From Methanomassiliicoccaceae archaeon (lineage in GTDB: Archaea; Thermoplasmatota; Thermoplasmata; Methanomassiliicoccales; Methanomethylophilaceae), in assembly GCA_003555025.1 (NCBI GenBank), contig PWHV01000018.1, forward strand, positions 1 through 64,000: 64,000 bases of DNA, written 5' to 3'. Within the stretch, counting starts at the first letter, position 1. Each line of letters starts with the position of its first letter. Shown here piece after piece: positions 43,283-51,977 of this stretch. The position numbers and the translations under genes are program-made. The notes under the pieces were generated by a model. It was not told where the DNA came from. It made no database searches and saw nothing but the letters and a program-made list of their open reading frames with translations.

Positions 43283-44095
43283 ATGGGAAAGCACGTCATG
43301 GAGGCCATGGGCCGCGCCCGGGTGGTTGTGGAGGACGGGAAGGTGGTCGAGGTGGGGAAGCCCATCATCGAATACTGCCCTCTGTTCAAGAAGCACCGGG
43401 GGATAGACAGGCTGGACGAGGACAGCATACGTGAGAATATCGAATTCCGCATCCGCGATTTCGGCATGTGCACCCCGCAGAGGAAGATGTTCATGGAGGA
43501 CTTCCTCAGCTTCGGGGTCTCAGAGCTTATATGCATGGGCGTCGAGGAGGGCGCTCTCGATGCCGCCGTCCTCGTCGGCGACGGCGTCGGGACCTGCGTC
43601 GTCGATGACCCGGCGATGATCCAGGGAATCGGCGGACGCATCTCCGGGGTAGTCTCGACCGAGGTCATACCGGAGCTGGTGGATACCGTGGGGGAGGACC
43701 GTTGCCTCGGCGGCGCCATCGACCAGGTGGCCGGCGCGGAGCTGGCCTTCTCGCTGGGATTCGAGAGCGTGGCCGTCAGCGTGGCGATCGGCGATGACGC
43801 CCGCGCCCTGAAGGAGCGCTTCGGCGACCGGGTGATGACCTTCGCGGTGCACACCACCGGCTGCGACCGCCGCGACGCCGAGGACTTCTTCAGCTATTGC
43901 GACGTGGTCACCGGCTGCGCCTCCCTGCACGTCCGCGAGCTCGCGAAGGAGCGGGCCTTGCTGCAGGTGGGGGAGAGGGTGCCGGCCTACGCCGCCACCA
44001 AGAAGGGCAAGGAGCTGATGGAGATGAAGCTCCGTCAGCTGGGCAAGTCCCCTGCCAGCGGCGACAGCGAGGACCCGCCGCGGCCGCTGGTCTAG
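43283..44095 (+). CDS. methanogenesis marker protein 8 (DUF2099)
   Basis: This 270-residue protein begins HVMEAMGRARVVVEDGKVVE and contains IEYCPLFKKHRGI, RIRDFGMCTPQRK and VTGCASLHVRELAKE, matching the methanogenesis-marker-8/DUF2099 family as I know it. Its phylogenetic spread links it to methanogens and relatives; the molecular function is not established. Conserved Cys residues suggest a cofactor or metal site. The ATG at 43283 is preferred: a TATA-like GATATACC lies about 31 bases upstream. It shares CTAG with the convergent PIN gene. Confidence 0.82.
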   Translation: MGKHVMEAMGRARVVVEDGKVVEVGKPIIEYCPLFKKHRGIDRLDEDSIRENIEFRIRDFGMCTPQRKMFMEDFLSFGVSELICMGVEEGALDAAVLVGDGVGTCVVDDPAMIQGIGGRISGVVSTEVIPELVDTVGEDRCLGGAIDQVAGAELAFSLGFESVAVSVAIGDDARALKERFGDRVMTFAVHTTGCDRRDAEDFFSYCDVVTGCASLHVRELAKERALLQVGERVPAYAATKKGKELMEMKLRQLGKSPASGDSEDPPRPLV

Positions 44096-44445
44096 TCCTC
44101 GAGTATGACGTGAGTGCCTGAGCGCAGGTAGACCAGGGGGATCCGCTGGGCCCGCAGCCGCGCGCGCAGCTCCTTGTCGTTGGTCACCACGTAGGCGTCC
44201 AGCTCGCGGGCCAGCTCAATTATGGCGTCGTCGCCGCTGCTCTTGGTGGGCAGTATCTCGTACTTGCGGGCGAGGGCGATCGCCGCCTTGGAATGCTTGG
44301 CGCCGCATTTCTTGAGCTCCCCCACCATGGGTCCGGGGACCACCACGCGGCATTCGCCCAACAGCCGGCGCAGCTCGAGGTCGAGATTGAGCTTGGCCTC
44401 GAAGGGCATAAGAAGGGCATTGGTGTCCAGGACCACAGCGCGCAT
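44092..44445 (-). CDS. PIN-domain ribonuclease (Fcf1/VapC9-like)
   Basis: The 117-residue PIN domain has acidic catalytic positions in VVLDTNALLMP (Asp7), MVGELKK, GDDAIIELA and VVTNDKELRARL. No antitoxin gene is next to it; instead it lies one base downstream of aIF2-gamma. This is the usual position of the archaeal PIN protein associated with translation genes, thought to act in rRNA processing and not as a toxin. Confidence 0.88.
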   Translation of the reverse strand: MRAVVLDTNALLMPFEAKLNLDLELRRLLGECRVVVPGPMVGELKKCGAKHSKAAIALARKYEILPTKSSGDDAIIELARELDAYVVTNDKELRARLRAQRIPLVYLRSGTHVILED

Positions 44446-44446
44446 C

Positions 44447-45682
44447 TCACTGGATGATGCCGTAGCCTATAAGCCGCCACTTGCCGGAGATGCGGCGGGA
44501 GATGGCCACCCTCTGGCCGGCCTCAGCGCACACCGGTATCTTGAGGCTCACCTGCGCCGATCCCCCGTGGGCGCTGCTGACAACGCCCACAGTGGTGGCG
44601 GTGCCGATGCTCAGCATCAACGGCTCGTTGGGCTTGATCGATTCCACCTTCATGTCGGCATTGGTGCCCACCACCTGGTCGAGCAGATGGGCATCCATCC
44701 CGAAGGACTGCACCACCGGCGGCAGGGTGTCGGGCCTGCCCACCATGCGGCCGGTGAGGGCGTCCGACTTGGTCAGCGATGGGTCCAGCTTGGTGCCGAT
44801 GGCTATCAGCCCGCCGGCGCTGGCTTCCTCTATAATCTGGCCGCCGGAGAAGAGCGATTCCACCCGGGTGTGGATGGTCTCGTAGGCCGCTTTGCCAGCC
44901 AGCTCGGTCTTGCGCCCGGGCTCGATCTGCAGCTCATCGCCCACCCGGAGACGGCCTTGGATCAGCGAACCTCCCAGCACGCCGCCGCGCAGGTCATTGG
45001 CGCCGATACCGGGATTGTTGATGTCGAAGGAGCGGGCCACGTACATCCGCGGCGGGGCGTCGTTGTCGCGGCTCACCTCGGCCACGATGTGGGCCTCGAT
45101 GGCCTCGACCAGCTTGTCGATGTTGACGTCATGGTGCGCGGACACGGGTATGATGGGCGCGTCCTCGGCCACCGTCCCCTTGACGAACTCCTTTATCCCC
45201 TTGTGGTTCTCGATGGCCTCGTCGCGGGTGACGAGGTCGATCTTGTTCTGAACTATGATGATCTTCTCGATGCCCACGATGCTGAGGGCCATGAGGTGCT
45301 CCTTGGTCTGGGGCTGGGGGCATTTCTCGTTGGCCGCCACCAGCAACAGGGCGCCGTCCATGAGGGCGGCGCCGGAGAGCATCGTGGCCATCAGGGTCTC
45401 GTGGCCGGGGGAGTCCACGAAGGACACCGCCCGCATGAACTCCGCCGAGCCCCCGCAGGAGCCGCAGGCCTCCTTGGCGGTGTAGCCGGCGGCGCCTTCG
45501 CAGGCAGGGCAGCGGTAGAATGCGACGTCGGCGTACCCGAGCCTTATGGAGATGCCTCTCTTGATCTCCTCGGAGTGCCTGTCGGTCCACTCGCCGCTCA
45601 GCGCCTTTGTCAGAGTGGTCTTGCCGTGGTCGACGTGGCCTATCATGCCGATGTTCAGCTCGGGTTGCCGCGGTACCTTCAT
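44447..45682 (-). CDS. eif2g: translation initiation factor aIF2 subunit gamma
   Basis: The 411-residue GTPase carries initiator Met-tRNA to the ribosome. GTP motifs are [13 protein letters not shown] (residues 12-24), [10 protein letters not shown] and VQNKIDLV. The zinc knuckle in the G domain (CPAC and CGSC) is intact. Domains II and III follow. It overlaps rps6e (ATGA) and precedes the PIN gene, the common archaeal order. Confidence 0.97.
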   Translation of the reverse strand: MKVPRQPELNIGMIGHVDHGKTTLTKALSGEWTDRHSEEIKRGISIRLGYADVAFYRCPACEGAAGYTAKEACGSCGGSAEFMRAVSFVDSPGHETLMATMLSGAALMDGALLLVAANEKCPQPQTKEHLMALSIVGIEKIIIVQNKIDLVTRDEAIENHKGIKEFVKGTVAEDAPIIPVSAHHDVNIDKLVEAIEAHIVAEVSRDNDAPPRMYVARSFDINNPGIGANDLRGGVLGGSLIQGRLRVGDELQIEPGRKTELAGKAAYETIHTRVESLFSGGQIIEEASAGGLIAIGTKLDPSLTKSDALTGRMVGRPDTLPPVVQSFGMDAHLLDQVVGTNADMKVESIKPNEPLMLSIGTATTVGVVSSAHGGSAQVSLKIPVCAEAGQRVAISRRISGKWRLIGYGIIQ

Positions 45683-46074
45683 CCGGTCTCCTCAGTTGGG
45701 TTGAGGCTGTCCTCGATCGACTTGGCGCCGTAATGGTCCACGCTCATGTTCACCTGCACGATGTCAGAGGATATGTGGCGGCCGCAGATGGCCTTGCGCC
45801 TTCTCTCCCCTCCGTACTTGGGGTGGAACCCTTTGCTCTCCGAGAGCAGGAGCTTCCTGCGGCGGTTGCCAGGCAGGTCGTTCCTCATGGGCGTGCCATT
45901 CTGGTCGCTGCCGCCGGTTATCTTGAGCTTGAAACCAGGCAGGCCGACGAAGATGCCGTCAACTACCTCTCCGATGCTCTTGCCTATGAGCGAGTTGGCA
46001 TGGTGACCGGACACGGTGACTTTGTGGGACCTGCCGGTCTTGACATCGTTGATGACAGCTTTGAACTCAGCCAT
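45679..46074 (-). CDS. rps6e: ribosomal protein S6e
   Basis: The 131-residue small-subunit protein begins [20 protein letters not shown] and contains the family block [18 protein letters not shown]. It is first in the rps6e-aIF2g-PIN operon. AT-rich TATA-like sequence (GTTATTTATTG on the minus strand) lies 35-50 bases upstream of the ATG. Confidence 0.97.
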   Translation of the reverse strand: MAEFKAVINDVKTGRSHKVTVSGHHANSLIGKSIGEVVDGIFVGLPGFKLKITGGSDQNGTPMRNDLPGNRRRKLLLSESKGFHPKYGGERRRKAICGRHISSDIVQVNMSVDHYGAKSIEDSLNPTEETG

Positions 46075-46174
46075 ATTTAAACACCTGTAAGTATCGCCTT
46101 AATGAGGTTGACAATAAATAACTTTTGGTGGCCCAGCCTTCGGGAGGGGGAGGGCCAGATGTCGCGACGAGCCG

Positions 46175-47311
46175 TCACTCGGACTGCTTCTTGTCCTTCT
46201 TTTTGCGGGGGGCGGGGGTCTCCTCGGCCGCCTTGCGCTCCTCCTCCTTGGCCGCCTTGCGGGCGGCCTTCTCCTCGGCATGCCGCGCCAGGGCGGCCTT
46301 GATGCGGTCCTTCAAGGAGGATATCGACTTTACGGGGGAAGGGTCCACGCTGTTCAGATAAGCCAGGTACAGCGAGGTGTAGTCGCCGTACATGATGGAC
46401 TTGAGGTTCTTCTCCAGGATGTCGCCGCCGCTGATCTCCACCACCTCCACATCCAGACCCTTCTCGCGCATGGTCTCCAGCGAGGCGTTCATCATGTGCC
46501 TCAGCATTTCAGGGGGGTCGGTGTCGTAGAGGAACACCGGGATGCAGGGCTTGTCGTTGCCCCCCTGCATCCAACCTTCGATCTCGTTGTGGTTGAACTC
46601 CGGGATGGTCCCATGGAAGGCGATCATCTTGGAGTTCTCGTTGAACTGGTTCTTCCAGCGCAGCGCCGACGAGGTCATGTATGGGTAGGAGTAGACCACG
46701 GGGATGCGGTCCTTGAGCCTTAACGCCAGTATTCGGGCGGGGTTGTCATCGCCGTCGGAGGACATGCTGTCCCTGGCCTCCCTCAGCGCCGGCAGGGCCT
46801 CACGGATGGCGCTGCGGCAGGGGGACACGCCCAGGGACTCCAATATGTTGCCCTGGCAGCCGAGGAGGTGCCCGAGGGCGCTGCGGGGCGGGATGCCGAC
46901 AGGGAGCTTCACGTGCATGAGGCCGTCCTCGTTGCAGGCCTCCTCGAGAGCGCCGCCGGAGCTGATGCCGATGATGCTGCAACCGGCCTCCCGCGCCTGG
47001 GCGTAGAGCTCCAGCGTCTCCTTGGTGTCGCCGGAGTAGCTGGTGATGAGGACCAGGCTGTCATCCCCCGCCCAGCTGGGCATCTGCACGCCGCGCACGA
47101 CGCTGACGGGCAGCTCCGACGAGGCGTAGGAGAAGTCGGCGAGGATGTCGCCGCTGATGGCGGAGCCCCCCATGCCGCAGATGACCACCCTGCGGCATTC
47201 GAAGGAGAGTTCCAAGGGCGCGGAGGTGGACAGGTCCAACTGCTCCACGAACGAGCCGATCTGCTCGGCCATGTTCTCCTGGTCCATCATCTGCTCCGTG
47301 GCTTTGCTCAT
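46175..47311 (-). CDS. bifunctional phosphoglucose/phosphomannose isomerase
   Basis: The 378-residue SIS-domain enzyme of the archaeal PGI/PMI family interconverts fructose 6-phosphate with glucose or mannose 6-phosphate. Motifs: VICGMGGSAISGDIL, LITSYSGDTKETLEL and the active-site segment WKNQFNENSKMIAFHG, GTIPEFNHNEIEGW. The last 40 residues form a Lys/Glu/Ala-rich tail beyond the usual domain end, ending KKKDKKQSE. It follows aIF5B by seven bases; it may feed mannose-phosphate to the glycan genes at 54-62 kb. Confidence 0.9.
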   Translation of the reverse strand: MSKATEQMMDQENMAEQIGSFVEQLDLSTSAPLELSFECRRVVICGMGGSAISGDILADFSYASSELPVSVVRGVQMPSWAGDDSLVLITSYSGDTKETLELYAQAREAGCSIIGISSGGALEEACNEDGLMHVKLPVGIPPRSALGHLLGCQGNILESLGVSPCRSAIREALPALREARDSMSSDGDDNPARILALRLKDRIPVVYSYPYMTSSALRWKNQFNENSKMIAFHGTIPEFNHNEIEGWMQGGNDKPCIPVFLYDTDPPEMLRHMMNASLETMREKGLDVEVVEISGGDILEKNLKSIMYGDYTSLYLAYLNSVDPSPVKSISSLKDRIKAALARHAEEKAARKAAKEEERKAAEETPAPRKKKDKKQSE

Positions 47312-47318
47312 ACGGGCA

Positions 47319-49067
47319 TCACATCCCCCAGAACGGGCTTTCCTTGCGCTTGATACGGATGAGCTCCTCCAGGGTCATGCGCTCGTCCTCGGTGATGTCC
47401 ATGCCCTGAAGCTGCTTTGCCGCGGACTCTTTCAGGTCCACGAAGAGGATGTCCTCCACATCGGCCTGCCTCCCCACCGTCACCGAGTCCAGGGCCACGG
47501 CCACCTCCTCGCCCTGCTTGGCCTCCTTGGCGGCGTCCTCGCCGGAGCGTATGCTCTTGATGCGGCCCACATTGCGGCCGTCGGCGGTGACCACCTTCTG
47601 GCCGGTCCTTATCCTTCCCGCCAGCACGCGGACGCCGACGATGGCGGGCTTGCTGACGCGGAAGACGCAGTTGGGAAGTAACAAGATCTTCCCGGGGAAG
47701 GCGAACTCCGCCCTCTTCTCCGCCTCCAGGACGCGCTTCTGCTCGTCCACCCATTCCTGGTACTCCTCGATGAGGCGGTAGACGACCTGGTTGGAGAACA
47801 GCTTCATGTCGGCGGTCTTCATCGCCTCCTTGGCGTCGGGGGTGGAGTTGACGTTGAAGGCGAGGATGGCCCGGTTGAACACGTTGTTGCTGGCGGAGGC
47901 CTCCACCACGTCGCGGCGGGCTATATCCCCCACCCCGTATTTACGTATGGGTATGCCGGCGGCCTTGGCCTCGTAGGCCAGCGCCTCCAGGGAGCCGATG
48001 GCGTCGGCCTTCACGCTCACCCCCTCGTCCTGCACCTCGATGTTGATCTCCGTCTCGGCGTCCAGCTCGGCGAGGGCTTCAGAGTCGTCGCCCTTGATCG
48101 CCCGCAGCGGGGCGCCGGAGACCACGCCCTCCAGGGACTGGCAGGACAGCTTGACCCCCGCCGCCGCCGACACCGAGTCCAGCGAGCGGAAGCGGTCGCG
48201 AAGGTCGCGTATCTCGTCCAAGGCCTTGGGCTTGAGAATGGCCTTGACCTTGGTGACAACGGGCTCGTTCCTGGTGCCCAGGGCCACGCGGTCCCCCTTG
48301 CGCACCGTGCCGGAGTAGAGTATGACGTCCACCGTCTGGCCCAGGCCGCGCTCCTCCTTGACCTCCAGGATGGTTCCCTTGCCCGGGCCCTCCTCGGTCT
48401 CCAGGTCCCCCTCCATAAAGCGCTGGGCCAGGCCGATTAGCACCAGCAGCAGGTCGGGGACCCCTTCGCCGGTGGCGGCGCTGACAGGCACCATGGCGAT
48501 GGTCTTGCGGAAGTCGTCGATGCGGTCGTAGCGCTCGGCGGAGAGGCCTTCCTCGGCGAGCTTGGCTATGTTGCGGTAGAGGCGCTGGTTGAGGTCGTCG
48601 ACCGGCTCCGCATCCTGGGCCCGCTCGGAGAGGACGAAGGGGCGGTTGGTCTCCGAGCGCCATCCCGGTATGACATCGATCTTGTTGAGGGCGATTATGA
48701 ACGGCGTCTTGAACTGTTTGAGTATGCGTATCGACTCGATGGTCTGGGGCTTGATGCCTTCTTTGACATCGATCACCAGCACCGCGAGGTCGGCCAGCGA
48801 TCCTCCGCGGGCGCGGAGGGTGATGAAAGAGTGGTGGCCGGGAGTGTCGATGAACAGCAGGCCGGGGACGTTGAAGGACCTGTCCTTCATCAACGGCCCG
48901 CAGACCGTGCGGATGTGCTCGATGGGCACCTCGGTGGCGCCGATGTGCTGGGTTATCAGCCCCGCCTCGCCGGCGGCCACTGACGTGCCGCGCACGCAGT
49001 CCAGCAGACGGGTCTTGCCGTGGTCCACATGACCGAGGACGCTTACTATCGGCTGTCTTGTTCCCAT
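47319..49067 (-). CDS. infB: translation initiation factor aIF5B
   Basis: The 582-residue ribosome-dependent GTPase promotes subunit joining. G motifs are [16 protein letters not shown] at residues 8-23, FIDTPGHHSF and ALNKIDVIPGW. Domains II-IV follow in the length typical of archaea. It is downstream of ndk in the L7Ae operon, its normal archaeal position. Confidence 0.97.
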   Translation of the reverse strand: MGTRQPIVSVLGHVDHGKTRLLDCVRGTSVAAGEAGLITQHIGATEVPIEHIRTVCGPLMKDRSFNVPGLLFIDTPGHHSFITLRARGGSLADLAVLVIDVKEGIKPQTIESIRILKQFKTPFIIALNKIDVIPGWRSETNRPFVLSERAQDAEPVDDLNQRLYRNIAKLAEEGLSAERYDRIDDFRKTIAMVPVSAATGEGVPDLLLVLIGLAQRFMEGDLETEEGPGKGTILEVKEERGLGQTVDVILYSGTVRKGDRVALGTRNEPVVTKVKAILKPKALDEIRDLRDRFRSLDSVSAAAGVKLSCQSLEGVVSGAPLRAIKGDDSEALAELDAETEINIEVQDEGVSVKADAIGSLEALAYEAKAAGIPIRKYGVGDIARRDVVEASASNNVFNRAILAFNVNSTPDAKEAMKTADMKLFSNQVVYRLIEEYQEWVDEQKRVLEAEKRAEFAFPGKILLLPNCVFRVSKPAIVGVRVLAGRIRTGQKVVTADGRNVGRIKSIRSGEDAAKEAKQGEEVAVALDSVTVGRQADVEDILFVDLKESAAKQLQGMDITEDERMTLEELIRIKRKESPFWGM

Positions 49068-49101
49068 AATGTCGCCCTCCCGGCCCCGCGGGGCCTGCTG
49101 C

Positions 49102-49557
49102 TCACTCGTATACCCAGGGATCCACTGCCCGCTGGTAGTCCACCAGCTCGTCGGGGGAGAAGAACAGGTCTATCTCCCGGGCGGCGGACTCCGGGGAGTC
49201 GGATCCATGGATGATGTTGCGGCCCATGTCCAGGGCCAGGTCGCCGCGCATGGTCCCCGGGGCGGCGTCCATGGGGTTGGTCTTGCCCATCATCTGACGG
49301 CAGACCGCCGCGGCGTTCTCGCCCTCCCACACCATGGCCAGCACCGGGCCGGACGTGATGTATCCTATCAGCCCGTCGTAGAAGGGCTTGCCCTTGTGCT
49401 CCCCGTAGTGGGTCTCGGCGAGGGCGCGGTCTATGGTCATGAACTTCATGGCCACTGGCTTGAGCCCCTTGCGCTCCAGACGGGAGACTATCTCCCCTAT
49501 GAGGGAGCGCTGCACGCCATCCGGCTTGACCATCAGATAGGTCCTCTCAGACGCCAT
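49102..49557 (-). CDS. ndk: nucleoside diphosphate kinase
   Basis: The 151-residue enzyme transfers phosphate between nucleoside triphosphates and diphosphates. The phosphorylated His lies in [17 protein letters not shown]; the N-terminus [18 protein letters not shown] is typical. It starts three bases after the L24e stop. Confidence 0.97.
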   Translation of the reverse strand: MASERTYLMVKPDGVQRSLIGEIVSRLERKGLKPVAMKFMTIDRALAETHYGEHKGKPFYDGLIGYITSGPVLAMVWEGENAAAVCRQMMGKTNPMDAAPGTMRGDLALDMGRNIIHGSDSPESAAREIDLFFSPDELVDYQRAVDPWVYE

Positions 49558-49560
49558 GTC

Positions 49561-49782
49561 TCACTCCCCCTTCTTCTCCATCGACTTCAGGCGCGCCTGC
49601 TTCTCGGTGGCGAACTGCTCCGTCCAAGCGGTGGTGCGGGGCACGCGTTTGAGGCTGACCATGTTCTTATGGCACTTCTTGGTGCAGAAGTTCATGACGG
49701 TCCCGTCCTTCTTCACGTACATGGACCCCGAGCCGGGCTCGATGTCCACGCCGCAGAAGGTGCATTTCCTCTTCTCGACCAT
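49561..49782 (-). CDS. rpl24e: ribosomal protein L24e
   Basis: The 73-residue zinc-binding ribosomal protein has CTFCG at the N-terminus and FCTKKCHKNM later. The ATG at 49782 is preceded by GAGGTGA at good spacing; a GTG three codons upstream is possible. It is third in the L7Ae operon. Confidence 0.96.
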   Translation of the reverse strand: MVEKRKCTFCGVDIEPGSGSMYVKKDGTVMNFCTKKCHKNMVSLKRVPRTTAWTEQFATEKQARLKSMEKKGE

Positions 49783-49787
49783 TCCAT

Positions 49788-50000
49788 TCACCTCAGGCTG
49801 AGCTTCCTTGCCTCTCTCGAGGTCTCACGGAGCATGAGTATGTCGCCCATCCTCACCGGCCCCATTATGTTGCGGGTGATTATCCTTCCCTTATCCCTTC
49901 CGTCGAGGACGCGGACCTTCACCTGGGTGGCCTCCCCGGTCATGCCGGTGCGCCCGATGACCTCCACGACCTCTGAGGGTATGCTTGTGCTGTCGACCAT
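49788..50000 (-). CDS. rps28e: ribosomal protein S28e
   Basis: The 70-residue protein has an OB fold, with [20 protein letters not shown] and [19 protein letters not shown]. The ATG at 50000 follows TGAGGTGG; a GTG at 50009 is an alternative. It is second in the L7Ae operon. Confidence 0.97.
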   Translation of the reverse strand: MVDSTSIPSEVVEVIGRTGMTGEATQVKVRVLDGRDKGRIITRNIMGPVRMGDILMLRETSREARKLSLR

Positions 50001-50010
50001 CGATACCACC

Positions 50011-50376
50011 TCACTTGTTCAGTGCGGCGATGGCCTTCACAATCTCATCGTAAAGGGGCTTTCCCTTTCCAAGGTCAGTTATGGCTATGGACGCGGTGGG
50101 CTTCTCCAGGCCGGTGGCGTTGCCGAGCTCGGCCTTGCTGGGCACGTAGGCGTAGGCCACCTTCCTCTCCTCGCAGAGCATGGGCATGTGCGCCAGGATC
50201 TCGGGGGGGTCGACGTCGGCGGCCATAACGACGATGGAGGCGTCGCCGCGCTCCACGACCTTGGTCACCTCGTTGCTTCCTTTCTTGATCTTGCCGGTGT
50301 CCCGGACGGTCTCCACCAGGTTGTAGGTCTTGTCAGAGATCTCCTTGGGAGTGTCGTACTTCACATAAATGGACAT
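50011..50376 (-). CDS. rpl7ae: ribosomal protein L7Ae
   Basis: The 121-residue kink-turn RNA-binding protein is a component of the large subunit, box C/D and H/ACA RNPs and archaeal RNase P. RNA-contacting motifs include [19 protein letters not shown] and the [10 protein letters not shown] strand-loop. It is the first gene of L7Ae-S28e-L24e-ndk-aIF5B. Its mRNA leader folds into a kink-turn-like element over the ribosome-binding site, suggesting autoregulation. Confidence 0.97.
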   Translation of the reverse strand: MSIYVKYDTPKEISDKTYNLVETVRDTGKIKKGSNEVTKVVERGDASIVVMAADVDPPEILAHMPMLCEERKVAYAYVPSKAELGNATGLEKPTASIAITDLGKGKPLYDEIVKAIAALNK

Positions 50377-50383
50377 TTGGTTA

Positions 50384-50420
50384 CCTCCTTCCGATGCAAG
50401 GCATCGTCATCAGTCATCGG
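50384..50420 (-). promoter_or_regulatory. kink-turn-like leader element of L7Ae mRNA
   Basis: In RNA sense, a six-pair stem CGAUGC/GCAUCG (50406-50401 and 50397-50392, loop CUU) is flanked 5' by UGAUGA (50412-50407) and 3' by GAAGGAGG. The GA next to the stem on each side can form the tandem G-A pairs of a kink-turn, with GAU as three-base bulge and CU/AG beginning the second stem. The 3' side includes the GGAGG ribosome-binding site. CCGAUG (50420-50415) could pair instead with CAUCGG (50396-50391), an alternative fold. The second stem is only two pairs, so the assignment is tentative. Confidence 0.55.
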
Positions 50421-50454
50421 CTCAGAAGAGCGGGATGAAGTGAAGTGGTCCCGC

Positions 50455-50462
50455 TATAAAAG
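50455..50462 (-). promoter_or_regulatory. TATA box of L7Ae operon
   Basis: CTTTTATA on the minus strand predicts transcription start near 50430, giving a leader of about 55 bases that contains the whole kink-turn-like element. Confidence 0.5.
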
Positions 50463-50472
50463 AGTTGTTGAT

Positions 50473-50489
50473 TCCCCCCGAAGGGGGGA
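50473..50489 (-). terminator. C6/G6 hairpin after rubrerythrin
   Basis: CCCCCC (50474-50479), GAA, GGGGGG (50483-50488) form a strong hairpin about 12 bases past the rubrerythrin stop. In RNA sense the loop region reads CUUCGG, an exceptionally stable tetraloop. No long T-run follows, so it may protect the 3' end as well as or in place of terminating. Confidence 0.5.
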
Positions 50490-50500
50490 TGGGTTTGGCC

Positions 50501-51004
50501 TCAGTCGATGCGCTTGAAGGCCTTGGCCGGCGAACCGCAGACCGGGCAGCTGAGAGGAGGCTCGTCATGGGCCACGTAGCCGCAGACCTTGCAGACGTGC
50601 AGGTCCTCGGCGGCGAGGTCCTTGCCGCCGGACACCGCGTCCTTGGCGGCGGAGAACGCCTGCTCGTGGATCTGCTCCACCTTCATCGCGTAGACGAAGC
50701 TGCGCTCGGCGGACTTCTGGCCCTCCTCCTGGGCCTTCTCTATGAACTCGGGGTACATGGTGGTGAACTCGTGGGTCTCGCCGGCGATGGCGTCCTCCAG
50801 GTTCTTCACCGTGTCTTTCACCGCGCCGAGGGTGCGGAAATGCGCCAGCGCGTGTATGGTCTCGGACTCGGCGGCGGCGCGGAAATACTTGGCCACCTGC
50901 CCGTACCCCTCCTGGCGGGCCTTCTCTGCGAACGCCAGGTACATGCGGTTGGCCTGGGACTCGCCCGCGAAGGCCTCCTTCAAGTTATCATTGGTCTTTG
51001 CCAT
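50501..51004 (-). CDS. rubrerythrin
   Basis: The 167-residue non-haem iron peroxidase protects anaerobes from peroxide. The ferritin-like di-iron domain (about 1-130) contains FAGESQANRMY, ESETIHALAH and AIAGETHEF, and the rubredoxin-like domain at the end has CKVCGYV and CPVCGSP. With the peroxiredoxin at 17 kb it points to an anaerobic lifestyle. Confidence 0.96.
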   Translation of the reverse strand: MAKTNDNLKEAFAGESQANRMYLAFAEKARQEGYGQVAKYFRAAAESETIHALAHFRTLGAVKDTVKNLEDAIAGETHEFTTMYPEFIEKAQEEGQKSAERSFVYAMKVEQIHEQAFSAAKDAVSGGKDLAAEDLHVCKVCGYVAHDEPPLSCPVCGSPAKAFKRID

Positions 51005-51054
51005 GTTGTATCCTCTAGTTCAGATGATTGCCATCGGAAATAACGTTTGCGCAG

Positions 51055-51966
51055 CTACACGTGGTCCAACCAATCGGCGTAGCGCTCGTCGCGGCCGGTG
51101 ACCACCTCATGGAAGGCTTCCTGCAGCTGCCGCGTCACCGTGCCGGGCACGCCGTCGCCCACGGGGCGGTGGTCGATCATCGTAACCGGCGTTATCTCCG
51201 CCGCAGTGCCGGTCATGAACGCCTCATCGGCGGTGTAGGCCTCGAGGCGGGATATCTCCGTCTCTATCATCTCGTAGCCCATGTCCCGGGCCAGCTGCAT
51301 TATGGAGTTGCGGGTTATGCCCTCCAGTATGCTGTCGGTGGTCTTGGGGGTGTAGAGCTTGCCGCGCTTGAGGATGAATATGTTCTCGCCGCTGCACTCC
51401 GCCACGTTGCCCTGGGCGTTGAGCATCAGCGCCTCGTTGGCCCCCTGCCTCACCGCCTCCATCTTCGCCAGGCATGAGGTCACGTAGATGCCGTTGACCT
51501 TGGCGCCGGCGGGGGCGGCCATGTTCCAAGGGCGCTTCCAAGAGGAGGTGGCTAGCTTGGCCCCCTTCTCCTGTATCTCCTTGCCCAGGTATGAGCCCAT
51601 ATGGATGGCGGTTATGGTCACACTGACAGGCACGCCGATGGGGTTCAGCCCCACCCACTCCCCGCCGAGGAAGGCGCAGGGCTTGAGGTAGTCCACCTCC
51701 CCGTTGACGCGGACGGTCTCCCTCACCGCTTCGCATAGCTCCTCCTGGCTGTAAGGCATGTCGAAAGCCATCACCTTCGCCCCGTCCATGAAGCGCTTCA
51801 TGTGGTCCTTGAGGCGGAATATGGCCTTGCCGTCGCTGTTGGGGTAGACCCTGAGGCCCTCGAAGACCCCCGTGCCGTAGTTCAGAGCGTGGGCTAGCAC
51901 GTGAACATGGGCGTCATCCCAGTCCACGAACTCGCCGTTCATCCATATCTTCTCGGTTGGCTTCAA
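51055..51966 (-). CDS. ilvE: branched-chain amino acid aminotransferase
   Basis: The 303-residue class IV PLP aminotransferase performs the last step of Val, Leu and Ile synthesis. Family motifs: HALNYGTGVFEGLRVYP, the PLP Lys in GIYVTSCLAKMEAV, and EALMLNAQGNVAECSGENIF. The start is TTG at 51966 with GGGGGAGGA at ideal distance; the first ATG is nine codons later. It is the third gene of ilvB-ilvN-ilvE, 11 bases after ilvN. Confidence 0.94.
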   Translation of the reverse strand: MKPTEKIWMNGEFVDWDDAHVHVLAHALNYGTGVFEGLRVYPNSDGKAIFRLKDHMKRFMDGAKVMAFDMPYSQEELCEAVRETVRVNGEVDYLKPCAFLGGEWVGLNPIGVPVSVTITAIHMGSYLGKEIQEKGAKLATSSWKRPWNMAAPAGAKVNGIYVTSCLAKMEAVRQGANEALMLNAQGNVAECSGENIFILKRGKLYTPKTTDSILEGITRNSIMQLARDMGYEMIETEISRLEAYTADEAFMTGTAAEITPVTMIDHRPVGDGVPGTVTRQLQEAFHEVVTGRDERYADWLDHV

Positions 51967-51977
51967 ATGTCCTCCCC

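Noticed and set aside
44092-44445. Toxin-antitoxin module (VapC)
   Set aside because: No antitoxin ORF is adjacent, and the position after aIF2-gamma is the conserved place of a housekeeping PIN protein.
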